A stretch of 64,000 bases of DNA from contig JBATXM010000222.1 in the NCBI GenBank assembly GCA_049673305.1, forward strand, positions 40,632-104,631, written 5' to 3'. The notes beneath the pieces are model-generated. The model was not told where the DNA came from and searched no databases. It saw nothing but the letters and a program-made list of their open reading frames with translations. Below, one piece after another: positions 17,055 to 26,272 of this stretch (positions are counted from its first letter, which is position 1; every line of letters starts with the position of its first letter). This stretch comes from GCA-003244245 sp049673305. Its GTDB lineage: Bacteria; Actinomycetota; Actinomycetes; Mycobacteriales; Pseudonocardiaceae. The translations under genes were made by a program, and so were the position numbers.

Positions 17055-17366
17055 GTGAGCGGGCACCCGCCATGGTGCTCGCCGCTGCACTGCTTCCGCA
17101 CCGAGGACGGTGTGTGGGTTCACGAGCAGGAGCCGGTGCGCTGGGAGGAGGGCGAGGTGCGGTTCGAGAGCCGGCTGCTGTTCCCTGACGATGAGGATCC
17201 CCCCGTCACGTACCTCCTGTTGAGCATGGAGGACCTGCGGCTCACCTGGCGCTGCATCGACGCCTTTCTGCCCATCGACACTGCGCGGCGACTGCGTGAC
17301 CGGCTGACGGCGCACCTCGACGCCGCGGACAGCTCCCGGCGTTTCTTCGGTGACGATTCGGGGTAG
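17055..17366 (+). CDS. Hypothetical protein, possibly DUF6907-like
   Basis: 103 aa from GTG 17055. Cys and His cluster at the N-terminus (PPWCSPLHC), followed by an acidic middle (RWEEGEVRFESRLLFPDDED) and a helical end. The WC...H start and acidic strand pattern recall DUF6907 proteins, but I am unsure. It lies 57 bp before the TPP enzyme gene. The 16712-17054 gap before it holds no gene I can support. Confidence 0.4.
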   Translation: MSGHPPWCSPLHCFRTEDGVWVHEQEPVRWEEGEVRFESRLLFPDDEDPPVTYLLLSMEDLRLTWRCIDAFLPIDTARRLRDRLTAHLDAADSSRRFFGDDSG

Positions 17367-17423
17367 CCGGAGCCTGCCTCACGCCGGGGTTGCTGCTATG
17401 TGATCGAGGATTGGAGATCAGGC

Positions 17424-19232
17424 ATGGGAAAGACAGCTGGGGACTACCTGTGTGAGCGTCTGGTGGAATGGGGCGTCTCCACGATTTACGGCTACCCCGG
17501 CGATGGGATCAACGGGATCCTCGGCGCGCTGCGACGTCATGAGGACCGGCTGCGGTTCATCCAGACCCGGCATGAGGAGATGGCCGCGTTCATGGCGTGT
17601 GGGCACGCCAAGTTTACTGGCGAGGTCGGGGTGTGTATGGCCACCTCGGGACCCGGGGCGATTCACCTGCTCAACGGGCTGTATGACGCGAAGCTGGACC
17701 ACCAGCCGGTGCTGGCGATCGTCGGGCAGACGTTCGTGCGGGCGTTGGGTGGGCACTTTCAGCAGGAGGTCAAGTTGCTGCAGCTCTACTCCGACGTAGC
17801 GTCGGCCTACTGCGAGCAGGTCAACGAGCCGGGGAGCATCCGGCACATCCTGGACCGGGCGTTGCGGATCGCGCAGGCCGAGAAGACCGTCACCTGTGTG
17901 ATCATTCCCGCTGATGTGCAGGAGCGGGACGCGGTGGAAAAGCAGCCGCACGCCACTCACACGGTGCACTCCGGGGTCGGTTACTGGCCTGGTCGGGTGG
18001 TCCCCGAGCGCCACGACCTGCAGGCCGCCGCGGACATCCTCAACGCCGGTGAGAAGGTCGCGATGCTGGTCGGCCAGGGGGCGCTGCACGCCACCGACGA
18101 GGTCATCGCGGTCGCGGACACTCTCGGCGCCGGGGTGGCGAAGGCGTTGCTTGGCAAGGCCGCCGTGCCCGATGACGTGCCGTTTTGCACCGGGTCGATC
18201 GGCTTGCTGGGCACCAGACCGAGTTGGGACCTGATGCAGGGCGCCGACACGCTGCTCATGGTCGGCTCCAGCTTCCCCTACTCGGAGTTCCTGCCCAAGG
18301 AGGGCGCGGCCAAGGGCGTGCAGATCGACCTGTTGGGGCGGATGCTCTCGATCCGTTACCCGATGGACCTTGCCCTGGTCGGTGACAGCAAACAGACCCT
18401 GGCCGAGCTGTTGCCACTGCTGCACCGCAAGACCGACCGCTCCTGGCAGGAGGGCATCGTCAAGGGCGTCGAGCAGTGGTGGCGGTTGATGGATGACCGG
18501 GCAAAGCCCGCCGACATCGACCGGGACGGGGACCGCAGGCGGGTCCGCCCACAGGCGCTGTTCGCGGAGCTGTCCCGGCAGCTGCCCGACAACGTGATCC
18601 TGTCCAGCGACTCTGGGTCGGCGGCGAACTGGTTCGCCCGCCACGTCAAGATCCGCCGGGGGATGAAGGCCTCGCTGTCGGGGAACCTGGCCACCATGGT
18701 GCCCGGGGTGCCCTACGCCATCGCGGCGAAATTCGCCTACCCCAACCGGGTGTCGGTCGCGATGGTCGGCGACGGGGCGATGCAGATGGGCGGCATGGCC
18801 GAAATGCTCACCGCCGCGAAGTACTACCGGAGCTGGACCGATCCGCGGCTGGTGGTGCTGGTGCTCAACAACGAAGACCTCAACCAGGTCACCTGGGAGC
18901 AGCGCGCGATGGCCGGGGATCCCAAGTTCGCTGCCTCCCAGGAGATTCCCTATGTGCCCTACCACGCCTACGCCGAGATGATCGGCCTGAAGGGCATCAA
19001 GATCGACCGGTCCGATCAGATCGAGGGTGCCTGGCGGGAGGCGTTGGCCGCAGACCGCCCGGTGATCATCGACGCGATGACCGACCCTGAGGAGCCACCG
19101 ATTCCGCCGCACGTCACCTTTGCCCAGATGGCGGCGATGACCAAGGCCTTCGGCGCCGCCCCGAAGGAAGGCCGGCCCGGCGCGATGTCGGCCGTTCGCG
19201 AGTTCGTCCACGAGCTCCTCCCGGGGCGGTAG
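17424..19232 (+). CDS. TPP-dependent pyruvate oxidase/dehydrogenase-like enzyme
   Basis: 602 aa from ATG 17424 (GGAG upstream). It has the three-domain fold of the acetolactate synthase/pyruvate oxidase family: an N-terminal pyrimidine domain with the catalytic Glu in TRHEEMAAFMA (about residue 55), a central FAD/regulatory domain, and a C-terminal TPP domain with GDGAMQMGG and NNEDLNQ as metal-binding motif. Closest in style to quinone-dependent pyruvate dehydrogenase (PoxB), which makes acetate and CO2 and reduces the quinone pool, but the substrate is unproven. First gene of a same-strand run to 26.2 kb. Confidence 0.8.
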   Translation: MGKTAGDYLCERLVEWGVSTIYGYPGDGINGILGALRRHEDRLRFIQTRHEEMAAFMACGHAKFTGEVGVCMATSGPGAIHLLNGLYDAKLDHQPVLAIVGQTFVRALGGHFQQEVKLLQLYSDVASAYCEQVNEPGSIRHILDRALRIAQAEKTVTCVIIPADVQERDAVEKQPHATHTVHSGVGYWPGRVVPERHDLQAAADILNAGEKVAMLVGQGALHATDEVIAVADTLGAGVAKALLGKAAVPDDVPFCTGSIGLLGTRPSWDLMQGADTLLMVGSSFPYSEFLPKEGAAKGVQIDLLGRMLSIRYPMDLALVGDSKQTLAELLPLLHRKTDRSWQEGIVKGVEQWWRLMDDRAKPADIDRDGDRRRVRPQALFAELSRQLPDNVILSSDSGSAANWFARHVKIRRGMKASLSGNLATMVPGVPYAIAAKFAYPNRVSVAMVGDGAMQMGGMAEMLTAAKYYRSWTDPRLVVLVLNNEDLNQVTWEQRAMAGDPKFAASQEIPYVPYHAYAEMIGLKGIKIDRSDQIEGAWREALAADRPVIIDAMTDPEEPPIPPHVTFAQMAAMTKAFGAAPKEGRPGAMSAVREFVHELLPGR

Positions 19233-19235
19233 CAG

Positions 19236-19718
19236 ATGACGATCCTGAGGAGCAGGCGAAGTTCTGGCCCCGGGCCGGTGGTCGGGGCTGAGCATCTGCT
19301 GGACCGGGTCGTGTCCAACATCGAGCACGGTCGGTTCGAGCGGTCGCTGTCCGGGTTGACCGCAGCTGCAGCGGTGGTGACCGGCGCGGAGGTGTACCTG
19401 GAGCACTACAAGGCCAGCTTCGGCAACAAGTGGATGTGGAGCCCGATCGTGTTGACCCCACCATTGGTGATAGCGGGGATCGGCGGGGTGTTCTCCAAGC
19501 GCTGGGCCAAGACCGCGCTGCCGGTGACCGCGGTGCTGTACGCGGCTAATGGGCTGATGGGGGAGTACTTCCACGCTCGCGGGGTGTCCCGCAAGCCGGG
19601 TGGCTGGAAGCTGTACTCCTACAACCTGCCGATGGGTCCGCCGATCTCCGCGCCCGGGTTGATGGCGATGGTCGGCGGAATGGGTCTGCTCGCGGCCGTG
19701 CTGCGCCGGGAGAAGTGA
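19236..19718 (+). CDS. Hypothetical integral membrane protein
   Basis: 160 aa from ATG 19236, 3 nt after the TPP enzyme stop. Four hydrophobic segments are visible (about residues 40-52, 72-86, 94-112 and 138-156). A conserved-looking loop YFHARGVSRKPGGWKLYSYN faces one side. No catalytic motif is seen. Tight linkage suggests that it serves the upstream oxidase or downstream GMC system as a membrane anchor or electron-transfer partner; this is inference. Confidence 0.6.
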   Translation: MTILRSRRSSGPGPVVGAEHLLDRVVSNIEHGRFERSLSGLTAAAAVVTGAEVYLEHYKASFGNKWMWSPIVLTPPLVIAGIGGVFSKRWAKTALPVTAVLYAANGLMGEYFHARGVSRKPGGWKLYSYNLPMGPPISAPGLMAMVGGMGLLAAVLRREK

Positions 19719-19722
19719 GCCG

Positions 19723-20484
19723 GTGCCCGATGTCTCCCGTCCTGATCACCTGCCCAACCGGCGGCCCGGCAAGAGCCCACCGCACCCGTCGTGGTTGCCC
19801 CGGCAACGGCGTGGCACCACTCCGCAGATGATCGGGCGCTACCCGGACTTCGACGTCTTCGACGCGTTCGGCACCTGGGACGACGCCACCAAGCGAGTGG
19901 TGCTGGCCCGGCTGGAACCGCCTGGGCCGCTGCGGTTCTTCACCCCAGCGCAGGAGCCGACGCTGCGCGCGTTCTGCGACACCGTGCTGGCCCAGGACAC
20001 CGAACCTCGGGTACCGGTCGCGGAGATGGTGGATACCAAGCTGGCCGACGCCACACTCGCTGGCGGCACGCTCGACGGCTACCAGTACGCCGACATGCCC
20101 GATGACCGCGACACCTGGCGGTTGGTGCTGGCCGGGCTGGACCACACCGCGATGGCGGGCTACCACGTCGACTTTGCCGGGTGCACCGCCGCACGCCGCG
20201 AGAACATCGTCGGTGAGTTCGCGCAGGGCCGCCTGGTCGGGGGAGCGTGGGAGCAGCTCAACGTGACGCGCGCCTGGTCAGTGGTGATGCGCGCGGCGCT
20301 GGCCGCGTTCTATTCCCACCCGTGGGCCTGGAACGAGATCGGCTTCGGCGGCCCGGCCTACCCGAGGGGTTTCCTGCGCCTCGGCGGCCCGGGGACGAAC
20401 GGGGCCGGTGCCCGGGAGCCGTTCGAGACCCCCGGAGCCACCGATGAGGACCCGGTCCGTGAGGTCGAAGGCGAGCGGGACTGA
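19723..20484 (+). CDS. Gluconate 2-dehydrogenase subunit 3-like protein
   Basis: 253 aa from GTG 19723. The helical core (FFTPAQEPTLRAFCDTVLAQ, then the C-terminal WNEIGFGGPAYPRGF) is typical of the small subunit family that pairs with GMC-type flavoprotein dehydrogenases. Its stop overlaps the GMC gene start (TGATG at 20482-20486), strong support for a two-subunit enzyme. No twin-arginine signal is present, unlike many relatives, so the complex may be cytoplasmic or carried by a partner. Confidence 0.72.
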   Translation: MPDVSRPDHLPNRRPGKSPPHPSWLPRQRRGTTPQMIGRYPDFDVFDAFGTWDDATKRVVLARLEPPGPLRFFTPAQEPTLRAFCDTVLAQDTEPRVPVAEMVDTKLADATLAGGTLDGYQYADMPDDRDTWRLVLAGLDHTAMAGYHVDFAGCTAARRENIVGEFAQGRLVGGAWEQLNVTRAWSVVMRAALAAFYSHPWAWNEIGFGGPAYPRGFLRLGGPGTNGAGAREPFETPGATDEDPVREVEGERD

Positions 20485-22196
20485 TGGGCGATTTTTGGCG
20501 TGGTGTGCTGAAGGGTTCGGTCGGTCCTCGGGACAACGACTCCCGCTTCCTGCTCGACGTGCACACCCGGGATCTGCCCGGCGAGGCGACGATGCGCCGC
20601 TACGACGACGGCGACGAGGTCGACCTGGTCATCGTCGGCGCCGGGGCCGGCGGGTCGGTGCTGGCCCAGCGGTTGGCCCGGGCCGGCTGGCGGGTGGTCA
20701 TCATCGAGGCGGGTCCGTTCTGGCATCCCGATGAGGACTGGGTCTCGGATGAGGCCGGGTCGCATTCGCTGTACTGGACCCAGAAGCGGATCATCGGCGG
20801 GGCCGACCCGATCGAGCTGGGCAAGAACAACTCTGGCCGAGGGGTCGGCGGGTCGATGGTGCACTACGCCGGCTACACGCCCCGGTTTCATCCCAGTGAC
20901 TTCGCCACCTACTCCGCCGACGGGGTGGGCGCGGACTGGCCGATCAGCTACGACGACCTGCGCCCGCACTACGAGCTCGTCGAGCGGGAGCTGCCGGTGG
21001 CCGGGCAGAACTGGCCGTGGGGCTACCCGCACCGCTACCCGTTCTCCCCGCACCCGGTCTCCGGGGCCGCGGCGAAGCTGCGCGAAGGCGCGTGGCGCCT
21101 GGGCATCGAGATGCGGGTCGGGCCGGTGGGGATCGTCAACGGCACCTTCGGCAACCGGCCGCACTGCATCTACCGCGGCTACTGCCTGCAAGGCTGCAAG
21201 GTCAACGCCAAGGCCAGCCCGTACGTCACCCACCTGCCCGACGCGCTGGCCCACGCGGTGGAGATTCGGGCGAACTGCATGGCGCTGCGGGTGGAGCTCG
21301 ACGACGCCACCGGCCGCGCCCTCGGCGTGGTCTACGTCCGGGAGGGCGAGGCGGCGCGGCGCCTGCAACGCGCCCGGTTCGTGGCCGTCGCCGGCTACTC
21401 CATCGAGACCCCTCGGCTGCTGCTCAACTCGACCAGTCGCCGCTTCCCGCACGGGCTGTGCAACAACGAGGACCAGGTCGGGCGCTATGTCATGGTGCAG
21501 GGCGCCAGCCAGACCGCCGGGCGCTGGCCCGAGGAGCTGCGGATGTACAAGGCACCGCCCCCGGAGATCTCCAGCGAGCAGTTCTACGAAACCGACACCA
21601 CCCGGGGCTTCGCCCGCGGGTTCTCCATCCAGACCGTGTCCCCGCTGCCGATCGGCTGGGCCGAGCACGTGCTGGCCGACGGGCACTGGGGCCGGGCGCT
21701 GCGTGAGTACATGCGGGACTACAACCACTGGGCCACCATCGGCGTGCTCAATGAGCTGCTGCCCCATCCAGACAACCGGATCACCCTCGCCGAGGACACC
21801 GACCCGTACGGTCAGCCGGTCGCCCGGATGGACTACACGCTGTCGGACAACGACAAAGCGAACATGGCCTACTCCACGAAGATCCTCACCGACATCCTGC
21901 ACGCCGCTGACGCCCAGGACGTGCTCACTATCCAACGCTTCGCGCACCTCATCGGCGGCGCCCGGATGGGCGGTTCCCCGGAGACCTCCGTGGTTGATGC
22001 GAACCAGCGGTCCTGGGCGGTTCCGAACCTGTTTGTGGCCGACGGATCCGTGTGCCCCACCCAGGGCAGCGCCAATCCGGCGTTGACGATCATGGCACTC
22101 GCGTCCCGGCTGGCGCAGCGGATGGCCAGCGGCGCGGCGATGGACGACGACCCCAGCGCCCGCGCCGGGTGCACGCCAACGGCCGCTGGGACCTGA
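20484..22196 (+). CDS. GMC-family FAD oxidoreductase
   Basis: 570 aa. It has the dinucleotide motif VGAGAGGSVLAQRLARAG (residues about 51-68), the second GMC signature region, and a C-terminal active-site block (HLIGGARMGGSPETS and VCPTQGSANPALTIMALA). It is the catalytic flavoprotein subunit, oxidising an alcohol or sugar and passing electrons on. A Cys-containing loop (HCIYRGYCLQGCK, near residue 230) resembles gluconate/sugar dehydrogenase large subunits. Translationally coupled to the subunit-3-like gene; the GH15 gene follows after 3 nt. Confidence 0.85.
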   Translation: MGDFWRGVLKGSVGPRDNDSRFLLDVHTRDLPGEATMRRYDDGDEVDLVIVGAGAGGSVLAQRLARAGWRVVIIEAGPFWHPDEDWVSDEAGSHSLYWTQKRIIGGADPIELGKNNSGRGVGGSMVHYAGYTPRFHPSDFATYSADGVGADWPISYDDLRPHYELVERELPVAGQNWPWGYPHRYPFSPHPVSGAAAKLREGAWRLGIEMRVGPVGIVNGTFGNRPHCIYRGYCLQGCKVNAKASPYVTHLPDALAHAVEIRANCMALRVELDDATGRALGVVYVREGEAARRLQRARFVAVAGYSIETPRLLLNSTSRRFPHGLCNNEDQVGRYVMVQGASQTAGRWPEELRMYKAPPPEISSEQFYETDTTRGFARGFSIQTVSPLPIGWAEHVLADGHWGRALREYMRDYNHWATIGVLNELLPHPDNRITLAEDTDPYGQPVARMDYTLSDNDKANMAYSTKILTDILHAADAQDVLTIQRFAHLIGGARMGGSPETSVVDANQRSWAVPNLFVADGSVCPTQGSANPALTIMALASRLAQRMASGAAMDDDPSARAGCTPTAAGT

Positions 22197-22199
22197 GCC

Positions 22200-24059
22200 A
22201 TGCGAGACGCAACGGGAATGTTCGCACCGCAGGTGTTGCGGGAGTACGCCCTGCTGGCCGACGGGGAACGCGGGGCACTGGTCGGTCCGCAGGGTGACAT
22301 CGCGTGGATGTGTGCGCCACGCTGGGACTCCGACGGGGTGTTCTCCTGCCTGATCGGCGGCCACGGCAGCTACGCGGTCACCCCGAGCGGCCGGTTCGTG
22401 TGGGGTGGTTACTACGAGGACGGCAGCCTGATCTGGCGCTCCCGCTGGATCACCGAGTCAGGGATCACCGAGTGCCGCGAAGCGCTGGAGTTTCCCGGTG
22501 ATCCGCACCACGTGGTCCTGCTGCGCCGCATCATCGCGGTGCAGGGCACCGCGCACGTCGACGTGGCCCTCACGCCGGCTGCTGGATTCGGCCGTCATCA
22601 CCTGCGTGAGTGCCACCGTGACTCCGAAGGGTGCTGGCGGGGCATCCTCGGTGACCTGCGGCTGCGGTGGACGGGTGGCCCCGACGCCGAGGTGCGCGAT
22701 GACGGGCACAGTGGGCCAGGGTTGCGCGAGCCAGGGTTGCGCGAGCCGGGGCTGCGCACCACCATCACCGTGCCCGAGGGCGCCCACCACGACCTGATTT
22801 TGGAGATCGGCGATACCGCCCTGGGCGAGCAGCCACCTGACCCGGACCGGACCTGGCAGGCCACCGAGACCGCCTGGTGGGAGGCGATGCCCCACTTGCA
22901 GGACACCGTCGCCCCGCGCGATGCCCGCCACGCCTACGCCGTGCTGCGCGGGCTGACCAGCTCCGGGGGTGGCATGGTCGCCGCCGCCACGATGGGCCTG
23001 CCGGAACGCGCCGCGCAGGGCCGCAACTACGACTACCGTTACGTCTGGATCCGCGACCAGTGCTACGCGGGGCAGGCTGTTGCCGTGGACGGTGCGCACC
23101 CACTGCTCGATGACGCCGTCGGGTTCGTCTCGCAATGCCTGCTCGCTGATGGCCCGAACCTGAGGCCCGCCTACACCATCACCGGGGCGGCGGTGCCCGA
23201 TCAGCGCTCGTTGGACCTGCCCGGGTACCCGGGCGGCACCGACATCGTCGGTAACCACGTCAACGCCCAGTTCCAGCTCGACGCGTTCGGGGAAGCCCTG
23301 CTGCTGTTCGCTGCGGCCGCCCGCCATGACCACCTCGACTCCGACCACCACAAGGCGCTGACCGTCGCCGTGAGCGCCATCGAGGCGCGCTGGCGCCAAC
23401 CCGACGCGGGACTGTGGGAACTCGACAACCAGCGGTGGGCGCACTCCCGGCTGATCTGCGCCGCCGGGTTACGCGCCATCGCGGGCGCCAGCGTCCCAGT
23501 CACCAACGCAGTCGCCAACGCAGCCACCGACGCGGCAGGCTGGAACGCCTTGGCCGATGCCATCCTCGCCGACACTGACACCGATTGCCTGCATCCCTCG
23601 GGTCGCTGGCAGCGCGCACCGGGGGACTCGAGGGTGGATGCGGCGCTGCTGCTTCCGGCGATCTGCGGCGCGGTGCCCGCCGCCGATGCCCGCACGCTGG
23701 CAACACTGCGCGCCGTGCGGGACGAACTGGATGAACAGGGCTACGTCTACCGCTTCCGCCAGGACGCCCGTCCACTCGGCGAGGCCGAAGGAGCCTTCGT
23801 GCTCTGCGGGTTCCTGATGGCGTTGGCCGCCCATCAACAGGGCGACACCGTGGCGGCCACCAGGTGGTTCGAACGCAACCGGGCCGCCTGCGGGCCACCG
23901 GGCCTGTTCAGCGAGGAGTACGACGTCACCCAGCGCCAGCTGCGCGGCAACCTGCCGCAGGCCTTCGTGCACGCGCTGATGTTGGAAACCTCTATTCGGC
24001 TCACCGGGTCCTGGCGCGACCCCACCGGCCGACCCGCACGCCAGCAGAACGGAGGATGA
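22200..24059 (+). CDS. Glycoside hydrolase family 15 protein
   Basis: 619 aa from ATG 22200. An N-terminal beta-sandwich (YALLADGERGALVGPQGDIA) precedes an (alpha/alpha)6 barrel with NYDYRYVWIRDQC and QLDAFGEALL, the GH15 pattern. The Glu in AGLWEL is the probable general acid. GH15 enzymes release glucose from starch-type glucans or split trehalose. There is no signal peptide, so the substrate is intracellular. A GLREP tandem repeat (bases about 22723-22758) sits in the linker. Its glucose could feed the adjacent GMC or phosphoketolase routes; that link is inference. Confidence 0.85.
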   Translation: MRDATGMFAPQVLREYALLADGERGALVGPQGDIAWMCAPRWDSDGVFSCLIGGHGSYAVTPSGRFVWGGYYEDGSLIWRSRWITESGITECREALEFPGDPHHVVLLRRIIAVQGTAHVDVALTPAAGFGRHHLRECHRDSEGCWRGILGDLRLRWTGGPDAEVRDDGHSGPGLREPGLREPGLRTTITVPEGAHHDLILEIGDTALGEQPPDPDRTWQATETAWWEAMPHLQDTVAPRDARHAYAVLRGLTSSGGGMVAAATMGLPERAAQGRNYDYRYVWIRDQCYAGQAVAVDGAHPLLDDAVGFVSQCLLADGPNLRPAYTITGAAVPDQRSLDLPGYPGGTDIVGNHVNAQFQLDAFGEALLLFAAAARHDHLDSDHHKALTVAVSAIEARWRQPDAGLWELDNQRWAHSRLICAAGLRAIAGASVPVTNAVANAATDAAGWNALADAILADTDTDCLHPSGRWQRAPGDSRVDAALLLPAICGAVPAADARTLATLRAVRDELDEQGYVYRFRQDARPLGEAEGAFVLCGFLMALAAHQQGDTVAATRWFERNRAACGPPGLFSEEYDVTQRQLRGNLPQAFVHALMLETSIRLTGSWRDPTGRPARQQNGG

Positions 24060-24062
24060 GAG

Positions 24063-25076
24063 ATGACCTCAGCACAGGTAGTGGTGATCACCGGTGCGAG
24101 TGCGGGCATCGCTCGCGCCACGGCCCGAGCGTTCGGTGCCCGGGGCGCGCACGTCGGCCTGCTCGCCCGAGGGCAGGCCGGCCTGGACGGCACGGCCAAA
24201 GACGTCGAGAATGCCGGCGGTAAGGCGTTGGCGATCCCCACCGACGTCGCCGACTACGACCAGGTCTCCGTCGCCGCCGCGCAGGTCGAGGACACCTTCG
24301 GCCCGATCGACGTGTGGATCAACGTCGCGTTCACCTCGGTGTTCGCCCCGTTCCATGAGATCACGCCCGAGGAGTTCCGCCGGGTCACCGAGGTCAGCTA
24401 CCTCGGCTTCGTCTACGGAACCATGGTCGCGCTGTCCCGGATGCGCCCGAGGGACCGCGGCACGATCGTGCAGGTCGGCTCGGCGCTGGGCGCCCGCGCT
24501 ATCCCGCTGCAGTCCGCCTACTGCGGCGCCAAGCACGCCATCAACGGCTTCACCGAGTCGCTGCGCACCGAACTGATGCACGAAGACAGCAACATCCACC
24601 TCACCATCGTGCAGATGCCCGCGGTCAACACCCCGCAGTTCTCCTGGGTGCTCTCCCGGCTGCCCAACCACCCCCAACCGGTGCCGCCGATCTACCAACC
24701 CGAGGTCGCCGCCCGCGCGGTGCTCTTCGCCGCCGACCACCCGAAGCGCAAGCAGTACTGGGTCGGGGCCAGCACCGTGGGCACCCTGATCGGGCAGAAG
24801 ATCGCCCCCGCGGTGCTGGACCGCTACCTGGCCCGCACCGGTTACTCCGCCCAGCAGACCGGGCAGCCGGTTGGACCCAACCGCGCACATAACCTGTGGG
24901 AACCCGTCGACGGACCCGGCGGCCACGACCACGGCGCGCACGGCGTGTTCGACAAGCGGGCCCACCGCCATGCCCCGCAACTGTGGTTCTCCCAGCACGC
25001 CCGCCTGGTCTCCACCGCGACGGCGGCCGGGATCACGGGACTGGCCGCCGCGATCACCCGCTGGCGCCGGCGGTGA
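24063..25076 (+). CDS. Short-chain dehydrogenase/reductase with C-terminal extension
   Basis: 337 aa from ATG 24063. It has the Rossmann motif TGASAGI (residues 10-16) and the catalytic YCGAK (Tyr and Lys), preceded by the Ser of QVGSALG. The protein is about 90 residues longer than a classical SDR; the extension ends in a hydrophobic helix (TAAGITGLAAAITRW), suggesting membrane association. The substrate is unknown. Its stop overlaps the next start (GTGA at 25073-25076). Confidence 0.85.
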   Translation: MTSAQVVVITGASAGIARATARAFGARGAHVGLLARGQAGLDGTAKDVENAGGKALAIPTDVADYDQVSVAAAQVEDTFGPIDVWINVAFTSVFAPFHEITPEEFRRVTEVSYLGFVYGTMVALSRMRPRDRGTIVQVGSALGARAIPLQSAYCGAKHAINGFTESLRTELMHEDSNIHLTIVQMPAVNTPQFSWVLSRLPNHPQPVPPIYQPEVAARAVLFAADHPKRKQYWVGASTVGTLIGQKIAPAVLDRYLARTGYSAQQTGQPVGPNRAHNLWEPVDGPGGHDHGAHGVFDKRAHRHAPQLWFSQHARLVSTATAAGITGLAAAITRWRRR

Positions 25077-26179
25077 ACCACGACGTCCGTGTCGAGAATG
25101 TCGCGGTGGCGGTCTATGAGGTCCCGACCGACCAACCCGAGGCTGACGGCACCATTGCCTGGAGCTCGACGACGCTGGTCATCGTCGAGATCAGCGGCGG
25201 TGGCCTGACCGGGCTGGGCTACACCTACGCCGGGACAGGCTGTCGAGCTGTGGTCGAGGGCACGCTGGCCCAGGTGGTCACCGGGCGGGCCGTGCTGGAC
25301 GTGACCGGGGCCTGGCAGGTGATGGTCCGTGCGGTCCGCAACCTGGGCCGCCCCGGGCTGGTGTCCTGCGCGATCAGCGCGGTGGACACCGCACTGTGGG
25401 ACCTCAAGGCCAAGCTGCTCGGATTGCCGGTCTGCCGGCTGCTCGGCGCGACGTGCGAGGAGGTCCCGATCTACGGCAGCGGCGGTTTCACCACCTACGA
25501 CGACGCCACCGCCGCCGCGCAGCTGCAGCGCTGGGTAGGCGACTGGGGGATCCCCCGCGTGAAGATCAAAATCGGGGAGTCCTGGGGCGCTTGCGAGCAG
25601 CGCGACCTGGCCCGGGTCTCCTTCGCCCGCTCGGTGATCGGACCGGCCGTCGAGCTCTACGTTGACGCCAACGGCGGCTACCGCCGCAAGCAGGCGATCC
25701 GGATCGCGCACCGGATGGCCGAGTCGGCCGTGAGCTGGTTCGAGGAGCCGGTCAGCTCTGACGACCTCGCCGGGCTGCGGGAGGTCCGCGATCAGACCAC
25801 CCCGGACACCGCCGCCGGTGAGTACGGCTACGACCTGGTCTACTTCGCCCGGATGGTGGCCGCCGGGGCGGTGGACTGCCTCCAGGTCGACGTCACCCGC
25901 TGCGGAGGGATCACCGACTGGCTGCGCGCCGCCGCCGTGGCCGCCGCGCACAACCTGGACGTCTCCGGGCACTGCGCGCCCAACCTGCACGCCCACGTCG
26001 CCGCTGCGGTACCCAACCTGCGGCATCTGGAGTACTTCCACGACCACGTCCGCATTGAGGGCATGCTCTTCGACGGTGCGCTCGATCCGCACGGTGGCGT
26101 GCTGCGCCCCGACCGGGAACGTCCCGGACTGGGATTAGTCTTCAAACACGCCGACGCCGAACAATTCCGGGTCGCCTGA
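25073..26179 (+). CDS. Enolase-superfamily (mandelate racemase/muconate lactonizing type) enzyme
   Basis: 368 aa from GTG 25073, overlapping the SDR stop by 4 nt. It has the KIKIG Lys motif (about residue 165), metal ligands in YVDANGGY, WFEEP and GEYGYD, and a late GHCAPNLHAHV His. These enzymes abstract a proton alpha to a carboxylate, usually dehydrating sugar acids or cycloisomerising. A sugar-acid dehydratase would fit the upstream GMC/gluconate-type dehydrogenase. Last gene of the 17.4-26.2 kb run. Confidence 0.82.
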   Translation: MNHDVRVENVAVAVYEVPTDQPEADGTIAWSSTTLVIVEISGGGLTGLGYTYAGTGCRAVVEGTLAQVVTGRAVLDVTGAWQVMVRAVRNLGRPGLVSCAISAVDTALWDLKAKLLGLPVCRLLGATCEEVPIYGSGGFTTYDDATAAAQLQRWVGDWGIPRVKIKIGESWGACEQRDLARVSFARSVIGPAVELYVDANGGYRRKQAIRIAHRMAESAVSWFEEPVSSDDLAGLREVRDQTTPDTAAGEYGYDLVYFARMVAAGAVDCLQVDVTRCGGITDWLRAAAVAAAHNLDVSGHCAPNLHAHVAAAVPNLRHLEYFHDHVRIEGMLFDGALDPHGGVLRPDRERPGLGLVFKHADAEQFRVA

Positions 26180-26272
26180 TAATTCCCATCATTCCCACCA
26201 ACCTGGTTTCTTGATCGCGCTCCGGTTAAACTGGTGTCACCATCGATCTGGCGTGAGTGGGGGAGACGCGGG

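Noticed and set aside
16855..17073. 72-aa minus-strand frame with VWLAAERADGGILIMDVGHL
   Set aside because: The middle looks coding-like, but the end is Gly/Arg-rich, it overlaps the 17055 gene start, and no ribosome site is clear.
17418..19574. 718-aa open frame on the minus strand
   Set aside because: Antisense shadow of the TPP enzyme and following gene; Arg/His/Gly/Pro-rich translation without domains.
20358..22364. 668-aa open frame on the minus strand
   Set aside because: Antisense shadow of the GMC gene, caused by high GC at third positions.
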